In this document: positions 9,085 through 17,344 of the stretch, in pieces
Numbering within the stretch: the stretch's first letter is position 1
Layout: each line of letters starts with the position of its first letter
The notes under the pieces: model-generated
Databases searched by the model: none
What the model saw: the letters and a program-made list of their open reading frames with translations, nothing else
What the model was told of the DNA's origin: nothing
Made by a program: the position numbers and the translations under genes
Assembly (NCBI GenBank): GCA_014382375.1
Contig: JACNJU010000094.1
Location: 1 to 38,173 of the forward strand
Length of the DNA stretch: 38,173 nt
Reading direction: 5' to 3'
From: Rhodospirillaceae bacterium
Lineage (GTDB): Bacteria; Pseudomonadota; Alphaproteobacteria; Rhodospirillales; JABHCV01

Positions 9085-10350
9085 CTAATCGCAGGCCTTG
9101 AACACCAGCGTTGCATTGGTGCCGCCAAAGCCGAATGAATTTGTCAACGCCGCCCTGACGGTGCGCTCCTTGGCCTGATGAGGAACCAGATCAATATTGC
9201 AGCCCTCGTCAGGATTATCAAGATTGAGGGTCGGCGGGACGACGCCGTTTTGAATCGCCAATATTGAGAATATCGATTCGACCGCGCCCGCGGCACCCAA
9301 CAAATGGCCAATCGCTGATTTCGTCGAGGACATGGATATATCATCCACCGCATTGCCAAAGGCCCGCTTGACCGCCGCCAGTTCAATAACGTCGGCCATG
9401 GTCGATGTGCCGTGGGCGTTGACGTAATCGATATCTTCCGGATTCAGTCCTGCACGCTTGATCGCCGCAGTCATGCAGCGGAACGCGCCGTTGCCGTCAG
9501 GTGTCGGTGCGGTAATGTGATGAGCATCGCCGGTCAACCCGTAACCAACAATTTCGGCGTAAATCTTCGCGCCACGGGCCTTGGCGTGTTCAAGTTCTTC
9601 CAGCACAACGACACCGGCACCTTCACCCATAACGAAACCATCACGATCCTTGTCCCAGGGCCGAGAAGCTTGCTCAGGGGTGTCATTAAACAATGTCGAA
9701 AGTGCCTTGGATTGCGAGAAACCGGCCATGCCAACGCGGCAACAGGCGGCTTCGGCACCACCGGCAATCATCACATCAGCGTCTTCCCACATGATCAGGC
9801 GGGCTGCGTCACCAATAGCATGCGCACCGGTTGAACAGGCCGTAACGACAGCGTGGTTGGGGCCTTTGAATCCGTACTTGATGGAGACATGACCGGAAAT
9901 CAGATTGATCAGGCTGGCCGGGATAAAGAACGGACTTAAACGCCGAACGCCACCACCGCTTTCGCAATCGACGGTCAGCGAGCCCTTTGATATTTCAGGA
10001 AGGCCGCCAATGCCGGAGCCAATCAGAACACCGGTGCGAAACTGGTCTTCTTCACCCTCGGGAGTCCAGCCGGAATCCTCAACAGCTTCCATTGCCGCGG
10101 CCATGCCATAAACAATAAAGTCATCGACCCGGCGGCGTTCCTTGGGGCTGAAATAATTGTCGACGTTGAACTGGCCTTCGCCCTCGCCTTCTTCGATCTG
10201 GCCAGCAATCTTGGCCGGCAGATCAGACACATCGAACGAGGTAATTGCGGCAATGCCGGACTGGGCATTAATCAAGCGCTTCCACGAATGATCAACACCG
10301 TTCGCAAGCGGTGAGACCATACCCATACCGGTAACGACTACACGTCTCAT
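9085..10350 (-). CDS. fabF: Beta-ketoacyl-ACP synthase II (FabF)
   Basis: FabF condenses malonyl-ACP with a growing acyl-ACP in type II fatty-acid elongation. The 421-residue protein has the thiolase-fold signatures in order: VVTGMGMVSP at the N-terminus, the nucleophile cysteine in VVTACSTGAHAIG, the first catalytic histidine in NAHGTSTMAD, KSAIGHLLGAAG with the second histidine, and the C-terminal NSFGFGGTN. It is downstream of acpP with a 44-base gap and just upstream of mltG. Length and motifs are those of KAS II rather than KAS III; FabB-type activity cannot be excluded on motif alone, but the context favours FabF. Confidence 0.97.
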   Translation of the reverse strand: MRRVVVTGMGMVSPLANGVDHSWKRLINAQSGIAAITSFDVSDLPAKIAGQIEEGEGEGQFNVDNYFSPKERRRVDDFIVYGMAAAMEAVEDSGWTPEGEEDQFRTGVLIGSGIGGLPEISKGSLTVDCESGGGVRRLSPFFIPASLINLISGHVSIKYGFKGPNHAVVTACSTGAHAIGDAARLIMWEDADVMIAGGAEAACCRVGMAGFSQSKALSTLFNDTPEQASRPWDKDRDGFVMGEGAGVVVLEELEHAKARGAKIYAEIVGYGLTGDAHHITAPTPDGNGAFRCMTAAIKRAGLNPEDIDYVNAHGTSTMADVIELAAVKRAFGNAVDDISMSSTKSAIGHLLGAAGAVESIFSILAIQNGVVPPTLNLDNPDEGCNIDLVPHQAKERTVRAALTNSFGFGGTNATLVFKACD

Positions 10351-10394
10351 GATGAACGAGCCCTCATTTGATCGCTAAAGGTAGTCCTTAACGT

Positions 10395-10628
10395 TCAGGT
10401 ATTCGCTTCAATAAAAGTAATGGCATCTTTGATCGTCAGAATCTTCTCGGCGGCATCGTCGGGAATTTCACAACCAAATTCTTCTTCAAAAGCCATCACC
10501 AGTTCAACCGTATCCAGGCTGTCAGCGCCCAGATCATCAATGAAACTGGCATTTTCGGCGACTTTTGCCTCGTCAACACCCAAGTGTTCGAGAACGATCT
10601 TCTTTACGCGATCTGCGACATCACTCAT
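10395..10628 (-). CDS. acpP: Acyl carrier protein
   Basis: This 77-residue acidic protein carries acyl chains on a 4'-phosphopantetheine arm for fatty-acid and lipid A synthesis. The attachment serine is in the canonical [13 protein letters not shown] motif, followed by the conserved [12 protein letters not shown] helix and an acidic C-terminal part. Length matches family AcpP. It lies between fabG and fabF; the gap to fabG (184 bp) is wider than elsewhere in the cluster, so acpP may also have its own promoter, in keeping with the high expression usual for this gene. An AAGGA ribosome-binding site precedes the ATG. Confidence 0.98.
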   Translation of the reverse strand: MSDVADRVKKIVLEHLGVDEAKVAENASFIDDLGADSLDTVELVMAFEEEFGCEIPDDAAEKILTIKDAITFIEANT

Positions 10629-10812
10629 ATCAACTTATTCCTTGAAAACTATCTGTTGAGAAAACTGCTTTAATTCCATTTTGTTGTTGCGATTCGCTCA
10701 GTTTCAAAGCAGGGCCAACAAGGCCGAAACACATGGCAAAACCGCAAAAGCTTCCGTTACCTAACATACTTTATTTAACGATACCAGAGGCCAATCCTGA
10801 CCCGGTCTTCGA
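10629..10812 (-). other. fabG-acpP intergenic region
   Basis: This 184-bp interval holds no coding sequence that I can support. It is AT-richer than its surroundings and is the likely site of an acpP promoter on the minus strand, but I cannot pick a convincing -35/-10 pair by eye. There is no hairpin with a T-tract to end fabG transcription. Confidence 0.3.
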
Positions 10813-11550
10813 TCATATCATGGCCATGCCGCCATTGATATGCAGGGTCTGTCCGGTTACGTAGGCGGCTTCATCACTGGCCAGGTAAACAACGCCTGCG
10901 GCGATGTCATCAACACAGCCCAATCGGCCACTGGGAATACCTACCAAAAGCTTTTCCTTTTGCTCATCGCCAAGGGCGTCCGTCATTGGTGTCTCAATGA
11001 AACCCGGGGCCAGACAATTGATGGTAATGGAACGACTTGCGACTTCCTGGGCCATGGATTTCGACATCCCGATAAGCCCGGCTTTTGAGGCTGCATAATT
11101 GGCCTGCCCCGGATTTCCGGTGACCCCGACAATGGATGTGATCGAGACGATTCGTCCCCAGCGGTTTTTCATCATCCCGCGAAGACACGCCTTGGACAAC
11201 CTGAAGGCGGCAGTTAAATTAACATCCAGCACCTGCTCCCATTCTTCGTCCTGCATACGCATGGACAGATTATCGCGGGTCAAACCGGCATTATTGACAA
11301 GAATATCAACGCCGCCCATGGACTCTGCCGCGTCGGCAAACAGCGCCGCAGCACCGTCAGGTGAGCCAAGATCCGCTGGCGTTGCATGAGCACGCGAACC
11401 CAGTTCCACCTTTAACGCCTCCAGGGCTTCGGTTCGGGTTCCCGACAGGGCGACTTCAGCACCTTGAGCGTGCAGGGCTTTGGCAATCGCTCCGCCAATG
11501 CCGCCAGACGCGCCGGTGACCAGCGCCCGCTTCCCGGTTAGATCAAACAT
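10813..11550 (-). CDS. fabG: 3-oxoacyl-ACP reductase FabG
   Basis: FabG reduces 3-oxoacyl-ACP to 3-hydroxyacyl-ACP with NADPH in each fatty-acid elongation cycle. The 245-residue SDR protein has TGASGGIGGAIA near the N-terminus, NNAGLTRDNL (typical of FabG), catalytic Ser in SITSIVG, the YAASK catalytic motif, and a C-terminal VTGQTLHINGGMAM. It follows fabD by 15 bases with a good GAAGGAG ribosome-binding site. Position between fabD and acpP separates it from the two other SDR genes in this window, which are not in a fab context. Confidence 0.97.
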   Translation of the reverse strand: MFDLTGKRALVTGASGGIGGAIAKALHAQGAEVALSGTRTEALEALKVELGSRAHATPADLGSPDGAAALFADAAESMGGVDILVNNAGLTRDNLSMRMQDEEWEQVLDVNLTAAFRLSKACLRGMMKNRWGRIVSITSIVGVTGNPGQANYAASKAGLIGMSKSMAQEVASRSITINCLAPGFIETPMTDALGDEQKEKLLVGIPSGRLGCVDDIAAGVVYLASDEAAYVTGQTLHINGGMAMI

Positions 11551-11565
11551 GCGGTGTCTCCTTCG

Positions 11566-12516
11566 TCAAATGCTTTCAAGAAAAGACGCGACATCTTCAG
11601 GCGTCCCGACATTCACGGCGCTCAGGTCGCGGTCGATGCGTCGGGCAAGGCCGCTCAATACTTTGCCAACGCCAATCTCGACCAGACCTTCAACATCTTT
11701 TTCCTTCATATAAAGGACACTCTCGCGCCAGCGCACCATACCGGTCACCTGTTCAACCAGCAGCCGACGGATTTCAGCGGCGTCATTGACATCACTGGCT
11801 GTCACATTGGCGATCAGGGGAACGGCGGGTGGCTGCATCCGCACACCGGCAAGGGCTTCGGCCATAATTTCTGCTGCCGGTGCCATCAGCGCGCAATGAA
11901 AAGGGGCGCTAACCGGCAATAGAACGCAACGCTTGGCACCTTGCTCCTTGGCGATGTCGATAGCCCGTTCGACCGCGGCGCGGGTGCCGCTGATGACCAC
12001 TTGACCGCTGGCGTTGTCGTTGGCAGCGGTGCAGATATCACCCTGACTGGCTTGATTGGCAACAGCGGAGGCGGCTTCCAGTTCAAGGCCCAGAAGTGCC
12101 GCCATGGCACCTTCACCAACGGGAACGGCTTCCTGCATGGCCCGACCACGGGTCTTCAATAATTTCGCCGCGTCGCTGATCGAAAACGTTCCGGCGGCAG
12201 CAAGCGCCGAATATTCACCAAGGGAATGACCAGCCACAAATTTGACCTTGGACTTTGCAGACCCAAGATCAAGGCCACCTTCACTTTCAAGCACCCGCAT
12301 CACCGCCAGCGAGACCGCCATCAACGCCGGTTGTGCGTTTTCGGTCAGGGTCAGGGTGTCTTCCGGGCCTTCGAACATCAATTTGGAGAGATTTTCTCCA
12401 AGCGCTTCGTCAACTTCCTCGAACACCTGGGCGGCGGCAGGATAAGCGGCGGCCAGCTCCTGGCCCATGCCAACACTCTGTGAGCCCTGGCCTGGAAAAA
12501 TGAAAGCAAGCGTCAT
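11566..12516 (-). CDS. fabD: Malonyl-CoA:ACP transacylase FabD
   Basis: FabD moves the malonyl group from CoA to ACP, supplying extender units for fatty-acid synthesis. The 316-residue protein begins LAFIFPGQGSQSVGMG, the family signature, has the nucleophile elbow GHSLGEYSALAAAG with the active serine, the oxyanion/substrate arginine region further on, and the catalytic histidine in APFHCALM. Length is normal. It is the first recognised enzyme of the fabD-fabG-acpP-fabF block; the DUF6460 gene lies 55 bp upstream on the same strand. Confidence 0.97.
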   Translation of the reverse strand: MTLAFIFPGQGSQSVGMGQELAAAYPAAAQVFEEVDEALGENLSKLMFEGPEDTLTLTENAQPALMAVSLAVMRVLESEGGLDLGSAKSKVKFVAGHSLGEYSALAAAGTFSISDAAKLLKTRGRAMQEAVPVGEGAMAALLGLELEAASAVANQASQGDICTAANDNASGQVVISGTRAAVERAIDIAKEQGAKRCVLLPVSAPFHCALMAPAAEIMAEALAGVRMQPPAVPLIANVTASDVNDAAEIRRLLVEQVTGMVRWRESVLYMKEKDVEGLVEIGVGKVLSGLARRIDRDLSAVNVGTPEDVASFLESI

Positions 12517-12571
12517 AGAAAATACATCCTGTCAGTGTCTATTGATAATAATGAGAAGCCTTAAGGGGCAC

Positions 12572-12820
12572 TTACTTGCCCCGAAATTTGCCCCAGGCAT
12601 AAATAACAAGCCAGATCGGCACGATGACGATGGCCCCGATCAAAATGTATTCGACGGCCCAGGCCAGTATCCCGGCGAGGGTATCAAAAATTGCAAGCGC
12701 CGTGTCGCCCAACCCTTCAAGAAGATTGCGCGGGTTAACCGCAAAGAACCGCAATAACAGACCCAACAGGAGGGAGCCGATGGCAAGTTTGATAACAGTA
12801 GAGGCGAAATTCTTGGGCAT
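12572..12820 (-). CDS. DUF6460-like small membrane protein
   Basis: An 82-residue protein with two hydrophobic stretches (about residues 10-27 and 52-76) separated by an amphipathic segment with FFAVNPRNLLEGL, ending in a short basic tail (WGKFRGK). The pattern, especially the VNPRN-like turn and the IGAIVIVPIWLVIY final helix, resembles the alphaproteobacterial DUF6460 family as I remember it; function unknown. It lies just upstream of fabD on the same strand, but no functional link is evident. The ribosome-binding site is weak. Codon pattern and conserved look make it likely to be real. Confidence 0.7.
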   Translation of the reverse strand: MPKNFASTVIKLAIGSLLLGLLLRFFAVNPRNLLEGLGDTALAIFDTLAGILAWAVEYILIGAIVIVPIWLVIYAWGKFRGK

Positions 12821-13001
12821 GGCGCTGGTGCTAACCTGTCAAAAGTTCCTGAACAACCAAAAACGACGGCCCCTGTATAGTGTTACCCTTGGCAATTGTC
12901 ATGAGGTTTCGTGCCAAGACATAAAACAGCAATCCGCAAAGCTTCCTGGAGGGCCCATTCAAAGCCAAAAATAAATGCCTGACGACAGTCTTTATAACCC
13001 C

Positions 13002-13029
13002 TTGCGCACCTAAGCTTTTCGTGTATATT
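13002..13029 (+). promoter_or_regulatory. Candidate sigma-70-type promoter of the rpsF operon
   Basis: TTGCGC (13002-13007) and TATATT (13024-13029) are spaced by 16 bases, a good fit to housekeeping promoter elements. Transcription would begin near 13036, giving a leader of about 90 bases before rpsF. It is the best pair in the interval, but judged by eye only. Confidence 0.5.
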
Positions 13030-13048
13030 GCGCGCCTTCAACTCCTTG

Positions 13049-13120
13049 CCGAGTCACACGACTTGGCTATGTCCTTGTTCAGCATGATGCTGGCCGGGAA
13101 TGAGAAAAGCCAGAGGGAGA
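13049..13120 (+). promoter_or_regulatory. Structured rpsF leader, candidate S6:S18 autoregulatory element
   Basis: Two hairpins can be drawn. CCGAGTC (13049-13055) pairs with GACTTGG (13060-13066) around an ACAC loop. CTGGC (13090-13094) pairs with GCCAG (13109-13113), directly next to the ribosome-binding site AGGGAGA (13114-13120); its loop side contains CCG at 13094-13096. In many bacteria the S6:S18 complex binds a CCG-containing hairpin in the rpsF leader to repress translation. The placement fits, but I have not matched the published consensus. Confidence 0.4.
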
Positions 13121-13126
13121 TATAAA

Positions 13127-13570
13127 TTGGCTTATTACGAATGCGTGTTTATTGCACGTCAGGATATTTCCGCTACCCAGGTCGAAGGCCTGTGTGAGAC
13201 CTTCTCCAAGGTCATCAGCGACAATGGCGGTTCTGTCGTTACCACCGAAAACTGGGGTCTGCGTACCCTTTCCTACCGGATCAACAAGAACCGTAAGGCC
13301 CACTATGTTCTTTTCAACATAGATGCCCCTGCCCCGGCCATCCACGAGATGGAACGCCAGATGCGGATCAACGAAGACATTCTTCGTTACTTGACCATCA
13401 AGCTCGATGCTTTTGAAGAAGGCCCGTCGGTGATGATGCAGTCACGTCAACGCGACGAGCGTCCGCGCAGCTATGACAATAATGACGACAGCAATACGCC
13501 CGTAGCAGTCGTAGCTGAAGCAGCAACCGTGGAAGCCGCAGAAACCGCAAGTGATGGAGCAGAGGCATGA
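13127..13570 (+). CDS. rpsF: 30S ribosomal protein S6
   Basis: S6 binds with S18 to the central platform of the 30S subunit. The protein (147 aa) begins [19 protein letters not shown], the standard alphaproteobacterial N-terminus, and contains [11 protein letters not shown] and [28 protein letters not shown]. The start is TTG at 13127, with AGGGAGA six bases upstream; the ATG at 13100 would add nine non-conserved residues and overlap the leader hairpin. The C-terminus beyond about residue 110 is a low-complexity Ala/Glu/Val tail, common in alphaproteobacterial S6. The stop overlaps rpsR by 4 bp, matching the need for equal S6 and S18. Confidence 0.97.
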   Translation: MAYYECVFIARQDISATQVEGLCETFSKVISDNGGSVVTTENWGLRTLSYRINKNRKAHYVLFNIDAPAPAIHEMERQMRINEDILRYLTIKLDAFEEGPSVMMQSRQRDERPRSYDNNDDSNTPVAVVAEAATVEAAETASDGAEA

Positions 13571-13833
13571 GTATGACCCCCTCGGATCAGGGCAGTGGCG
13601 GTGGCGGCGAGCGTCGTCCATTTTTCAAACGCCGTAAAAGTTGCCCGTTCTCTAACGCCAAGTCGCAAAAGATCGATTACAAGGATATCCGTCTGCTGCA
13701 ACGTTACACGTCCGAACGTGGCAAAATTATACCGAGCAGGATTTCCGCCGTTTCGGCCAAGAAACAGCGTGAAATGGCCAAGGCGATCAAGCGTGCGCGC
13801 TTCCTCGCTTTGATCCCTTACGTCGTTAAATAA
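13567..13833 (+). CDS. rpsR: 30S ribosomal protein S18
   Basis: S18 is the S6 partner on the 30S platform. The 88-residue basic protein shows the family core: [14 protein letters not shown], then [33 protein letters not shown] and the C-terminal [14 protein letters not shown]. It has a Gly/Ser-rich N-terminal extension of about 14 residues. Only one cysteine is present in the region where zinc-type S18 proteins carry several, so this is the zinc-free form. Start ATG overlaps the rpsF stop (ATGA). Confidence 0.98.
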   Translation: MSMTPSDQGSGGGGERRPFFKRRKSCPFSNAKSQKIDYKDIRLLQRYTSERGKIIPSRISAVSAKKQREMAKAIKRARFLALIPYVVK

Positions 13834-13879
13834 AACGGCTTATAGGCGCGCTCAACAGCTTGCGCCGCAGGAGAGTCGG

Positions 13880-14824
13880 ATGTCCAAGGACATGCTGATA
13901 GCCATAGGCGGCGGAACCTTAAGCGCCTTTGCTTCGCTGGCCTTTATGTCGGGAATGCCTGGCGCCTTGCTGGCGGTTTATCTGGCGCCATTGCCATTGC
14001 TACTGGTCGGTCTCGATCATGGCATCAAGGCGGCAACGGTAGCAGGGCTTACCGGCATCATCGTCACCGGCCTTATCGGTGGTGCGATGTCGGGAGTGTT
14101 ATTTTCAGTGGTTCACGCACTGCCAGCGTGGATTATCGTCCGCCAGGGTTTGTTAAAGGTACCCGCGGCGGATGGAAAAACCGAAGAATGGTACCCGGTT
14201 GGATCCATTCTTTGCATTCTGTCGGTGTTTTGCACCGGCTTGCTGACGGTGGCGATGTTTTGGTCACTGGGTGAAGACGGTGGATTGCACGAAATGGTGC
14301 GGTCCTATTTGGGTCAGGTCTTCGCTTATATGATGCCGACCATGGACGAGGTAGTGCGCGATGATCTTGTCCAGGCGATATCGCCCTTGTTCCCGGGATA
14401 TATGGGAACATCCTGGGTGGTGATGGCGGCGGTTAATGCCTCCATCGCAGCGGCGATACTGACCCGCGCCAAGCGTTTTGATCGGCCAAAGTCAAAATTG
14501 GCCGACCTCGTGCTGCCGGACTGGATGTCCTGGCTTTTGATTTCAGCCGCTGCGGTGGCGTTGTTGGGCCAGGGGGAGTTGGAGTTTTTTGGCCGGAATC
14601 TGGCGTTGATTCTTGCTGTGCCGTTTTTCTTTCTCGGCCTTGGTGTGGTCCACTATTTGGCTCGCCAGGTACAATTTCCGGGAACGTTACTGACGGTGTT
14701 TTATTTGGTTATGTTCCTTTCGGGCTGGATTGCCATGGCGGTCATCCTGGCCGGGTTACTGGAGCAATGGGTCGGCTTACGCCGACGTTTTATGAACCCC
14801 GGTCCCGACCGGAACGACGACTAG
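13880..14824 (+). CDS. DUF2232 family multipass membrane protein
   Basis: A 314-residue protein with about eight hydrophobic segments starting at residue 5 (for example AFASLAFMSGMPGALLAVYLAPLP split over the first two), a region of low hydrophobicity around residues 95-110, and a short polar C-terminus. This is the DUF2232/YybS-like family, whose function is unknown; B. subtilis YybS and alphaproteobacterial members share the location next to rplI and dnaB. It has a good AGGAG ribosome-binding site. Position between rpsR and rplI is the usual one in alphaproteobacteria and suggests co-transcription with ribosomal protein genes. Confidence 0.85.
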   Translation: MSKDMLIAIGGGTLSAFASLAFMSGMPGALLAVYLAPLPLLLVGLDHGIKAATVAGLTGIIVTGLIGGAMSGVLFSVVHALPAWIIVRQGLLKVPAADGKTEEWYPVGSILCILSVFCTGLLTVAMFWSLGEDGGLHEMVRSYLGQVFAYMMPTMDEVVRDDLVQAISPLFPGYMGTSWVVMAAVNASIAAAILTRAKRFDRPKSKLADLVLPDWMSWLLISAAAVALLGQGELEFFGRNLALILAVPFFFLGLGVVHYLARQVQFPGTLLTVFYLVMFLSGWIAMAVILAGLLEQWVGLRRRFMNPGPDRNDD

Positions 14825-14828
14825 ATCA

Positions 14829-14969
14829 ACCTTCATTAAAGCGGTTTCACTTTTAATGAAGGTAATTTGATCGCGATTTATGAATTGAGCAACATATCTG
14901 CGTTTGATTAAGCGCAGGTTGCTCTAAAGACGAAAACTGATACTTTTTTTAAGCGCCCGATTTTCGGGC
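14829..14969 (+). promoter_or_regulatory. Tandem hairpins in the rplI leader
   Basis: Three inverted repeats follow each other between the DUF2232 gene and rplI. (1) ACCTTCATTAAA (14829-14840) with its exact complement at 14852-14863, loop 11. (2) GAGCAAC plus CTGCG (14887-14893, 14898-14902) with CGCAG-GTTGCTC (14913-14924), a 12-bp stem with an ATAT bulge. (3) GCCCGA (14955-14960) with TCGGGC (14964-14969), ending one base before the AGGAG ribosome-binding site at 14971-14975. The first has no T-tract. Roles could be partial termination, processing or regulation of L9; not known to me. Confidence 0.5.
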
Positions 14970-14981
14970 TAGGAGTGCAAT

Positions 14982-15683
14982 ATGGAAGTCATTCTTTTGG
15001 AACGCATCGAGAAACTCGGCCAGATGGGCGATGTGGTCTCGGTTAAATCCGGATACGCCCGCAACTTTTTGCTGCCAAAAAGCAAAGCCCTGCGCGCCAC
15101 CGAAGACAATCGCAAACATTTTGAAACGCAGCGCGCCCAGCTGGAAGCCGATAACCTGAAGCTTCGGGGTGAAGCCGAAAAGGTTGGCGAAAAGCTTGAT
15201 GGCCTCAGTGTCATTCTGGTTCGTCAGGCTGGTGAATCCGGACAGCTTTATGGTTCGGTCAACGCCCGCGACATTGCCGAACAAGTGGTCAACGGTGGTT
15301 TCACCATTAGCCGCCAGCAAGTCGAACTGGCCCATCCGATCAAGGCGCTTGGTCTGTACACTGTTCAGGTTCGCCTGCACCCGGAACTGTCGGTGAGCGT
15401 TATCGCCAACATCGCCCGTTCGGAAGAAGAAGCCAAGATCCAGGCGAAGACCGGCCAGGCTGTCCTCACCATCGATCAGGAAGAAGCCGCCCAGGCCAAG
15501 ATTGAAGCTGAAAAAATATTCGAGAAGGCTGAAGACGCTGAAGAAGCGGAAGCCATCGAAGCCGCTGCCGTCGAGGAAGCTGCCGAAGAGGAAGCCGCTG
15601 CTGAAGCCGCTAGCGAAGAAGCCGCTGCCGAAGCCGAGGAGCCTGAAACGGAGGCTGAGGAAGAGGAAAAGACCGACGTCTAG
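14982..15683 (+). CDS. rplI: 50S ribosomal protein L9, with long acidic C-terminal tail
   Basis: L9 binds 23S rRNA near the L1 stalk and influences reading-frame fidelity. The N-terminal domain ([36 protein letters not shown], shown here in two parts: [14 protein letters not shown] and [13 protein letters not shown]) and the C-terminal domain ([20 protein letters not shown], ending near residue 150) are intact. About 80 extra residues follow, almost only Ala and Glu, making 233 aa against about 150 in E. coli. Such tails occur in other alphaproteobacteria; role unknown. AGGAG lies six bases before the ATG. The gene ends at a strong terminator. Confidence 0.97.
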   Translation: MEVILLERIEKLGQMGDVVSVKSGYARNFLLPKSKALRATEDNRKHFETQRAQLEADNLKLRGEAEKVGEKLDGLSVILVRQAGESGQLYGSVNARDIAEQVVNGGFTISRQQVELAHPIKALGLYTVQVRLHPELSVSVIANIARSEEEAKIQAKTGQAVLTIDQEEAAQAKIEAEKIFEKAEDAEEAEAIEAAAVEEAAEEEAAAEAASEEAAAEAEEPETEAEEEEKTDV

Positions 15684-15707
15684 TCTTTTTCCCATCATAA
15701 GAATGAT

Positions 15708-15745
15708 AAACGGCGCTCTGGAAATTCCGGGGCGCCGTTTTTTTT
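15708..15745 (+). terminator. Rho-independent terminator after rplI
   Basis: AAACGGCGC (15708-15716) pairs with GCGCCGTTT (15732-15740), and a run of eight T follows from the stem end (15738-15745). It is 24 bp after the rplI stop and separates the ribosomal-protein operon from dnaB. Confidence 0.88.
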
Positions 15746-15747
15746 GA

Positions 15748-15753
15748 TATAAT
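15748..15753 (+). promoter_or_regulatory. Candidate -10 box for dnaB
   Basis: A perfect TATAAT lies just after the rplI terminator, 72 bp before the dnaB start. A matching -35 is poor (TTCCGG at 15725-15730, 17-base spacer, inside the terminator loop), so this is only a candidate. Confidence 0.3.
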
Positions 15754-15825
15754 GCGAATCAGTCCCCGCTATCCACATGATTAACACGCGACGCAGGAGG
15801 GCCTTCATTGTAGTTTCTTGAAATC

Positions 15826-17337
15826 ATGTCAACCACAGCAATGCCCCCGCCCCTAACTGACCCCATAAACGAAAATGGCGAGCAGTTCAGCTCTGCCTTT
15901 CGCACCCTTCCGCACAATATCGAAGCGGAAAAATCCCTGATTGGTGCCATTTTTGCCAATAACAAGGCCTATGAGAAAGTTTCGGAATTCCTGTTTCCTG
16001 AACATTTCGTCATTGCCCAGCATGGTGTCATTTACGATGCCTGCTCGAAACTGATCGAAAAGGGACAGATCGCCGATCCGGTAACCTTGAAGCGATACTT
16101 CGAGCAGGATGAAAGCCTCGCCGAAATTGGCGGCCCGGCTTACCTGGTTGAACTGGCTGGAAGTGTCGTTTCAATCATCAACGCCGGTGAGTATGGACGA
16201 ATCATCTACGATCTGCACCTGAAGCGCGAACTGATCGGCCTTGGCGAGGACGTTGTCAACCGGGCTTACGGCGGTGATGTCGAAGACGAGGCAACCAGAC
16301 AAATCGAGGCCGCTGAACAAACTCTTTACGATCTGGCGACCACTGGAAATTACGAAGGCGGCTTCCAGTCCTTCAGGGAATCCGTCGTTGCCGCCCTGAA
16401 CATGGCCGAAGCCGCCCATAAACGTGACGGCGCACTGGCCGGTGTGACCACGGGGTTGCTTGATGTGGACACCATGCTTGGTGGCTTGCATCCATCGGAC
16501 CTGCTCATTCTGGCAGGGCGTCCATCGATGGGCAAAACTGCCCTGGCCACCAACATCGCCTACAACGCCGCCTATACCCATCATCAAACAGGTGGTGAAC
16601 AAGGTGCTGTGGTTGGCTTCTTCTCGCTGGAAATGTCTGCCGAACAATTGGCCACACGTATCATATCCGAACAGACCCAAACCTCGTCAGACAGCATCCG
16701 CAAAGGCAAGATCACGACCCCGGAATTCGACCGGCTGGTCGCCATCAGCCAGACACTGCATGACATGCCGATCTTCATTGACGACACCCCGGCCTTGACT
16801 GTCAGTGCCCTTAGAACGCGCGCCCGCCGCCTTAAGCGGCAACATAATCTTGGCCTGATCGTGGTCGATTATTTGCAACTGATTTCAGGTTCCAGTTCAT
16901 CGCGCAATGATGGTCGGGTTCAGGAGGTCTCTGAAATTACCCGTGGCCTCAAGACCCTGGCCAAGGAACTTGAGGTGCCGGTGATCGCCCTGTCGCAGTT
17001 GTCGCGCGCCGTCGAGCAGCGTGAAGACAAACGTCCCATGTTGTCGGATTTGCGCGAGTCAGGCTCCATTGAACAAGACGCCGACGTGGTCATGTTCATC
17101 TTCCGCGAAGAATATTACCTTGAGCGCAAGGGCGCATCCCAGCACGAGAATGAAAGCGACGACAAATTCTTCCTGCGTCAGCAGCGTAACGAGGAGCGGC
17201 TCGAAAAAGTCCGCAACATCGCCGAGTTGATCATCGCCAAACAACGTCATGGTCCCGTCGGCACCGTCAACCTGCAGTTCACCGGCGAGTTCACCCGTTT
17301 CAGTGACCTTGAAACCATCCACCAACCCAATTATTAA
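15826..17337 (+). CDS. dnaB: Replicative DNA helicase DnaB
   Basis: DnaB is the hexameric 5'-3' helicase of the replication fork. The 503-residue protein has the N-terminal DnaB domain starting LPHNIEAEKSLIGAI (about residue 28), a linker, and the C-terminal RecA-like ATPase with Walker A GRPSMGKTALAT (about residue 228), SLEMSAEQL, Walker B-type IVVDYLQLI, and SQLSRAVEQREDKRPMLSDLRESGSIEQDAD-type motifs (LSRAVEQR, LRESGSIEQDAD). No intein or insertion is seen; length is normal. The ribosome-binding site is weak. alr follows after only seven bases. Confidence 0.97.
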   Translation: MSTTAMPPPLTDPINENGEQFSSAFRTLPHNIEAEKSLIGAIFANNKAYEKVSEFLFPEHFVIAQHGVIYDACSKLIEKGQIADPVTLKRYFEQDESLAEIGGPAYLVELAGSVVSIINAGEYGRIIYDLHLKRELIGLGEDVVNRAYGGDVEDEATRQIEAAEQTLYDLATTGNYEGGFQSFRESVVAALNMAEAAHKRDGALAGVTTGLLDVDTMLGGLHPSDLLILAGRPSMGKTALATNIAYNAAYTHHQTGGEQGAVVGFFSLEMSAEQLATRIISEQTQTSSDSIRKGKITTPEFDRLVAISQTLHDMPIFIDDTPALTVSALRTRARRLKRQHNLGLIVVDYLQLISGSSSSRNDGRVQEVSEITRGLKTLAKELEVPVIALSQLSRAVEQREDKRPMLSDLRESGSIEQDADVVMFIFREEYYLERKGASQHENESDDKFFLRQQRNEERLEKVRNIAELIIAKQRHGPVGTVNLQFTGEFTRFSDLETIHQPNY

Positions 17338-17344
17338 TTTTCAT

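Larger units (their letters stand above)
12821..13126. other. Divergent intergenic region between DUF6460 gene and rpsF
   Basis: This 306-bp interval has no supported gene. It holds the likely rpsF promoter (13002-13029) and a structured leader (13049-13113), listed separately. A 7-bp inverted repeat (CTTGGCA at 12888-12894 and TGCCAAG at 12912-12918, spacer 17) could be a regulator site or chance. Nothing else stands out. Confidence 0.5.

Noticed and set aside
12888-12918. Inverted repeat CTTGGCA/TGCCAAG upstream of rpsF
   Set aside because: Arms are only 7 bp with a 17-base spacer and no conserved context; may be chance.
14949-15698. Antisense frame opposite rplI rich in Phe, Gly, Leu and Ser
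   Set aside because: It is the complement of the L9 gene and its GAA/GCC-rich tail, which gives TTC/GGC codons; no independent support.
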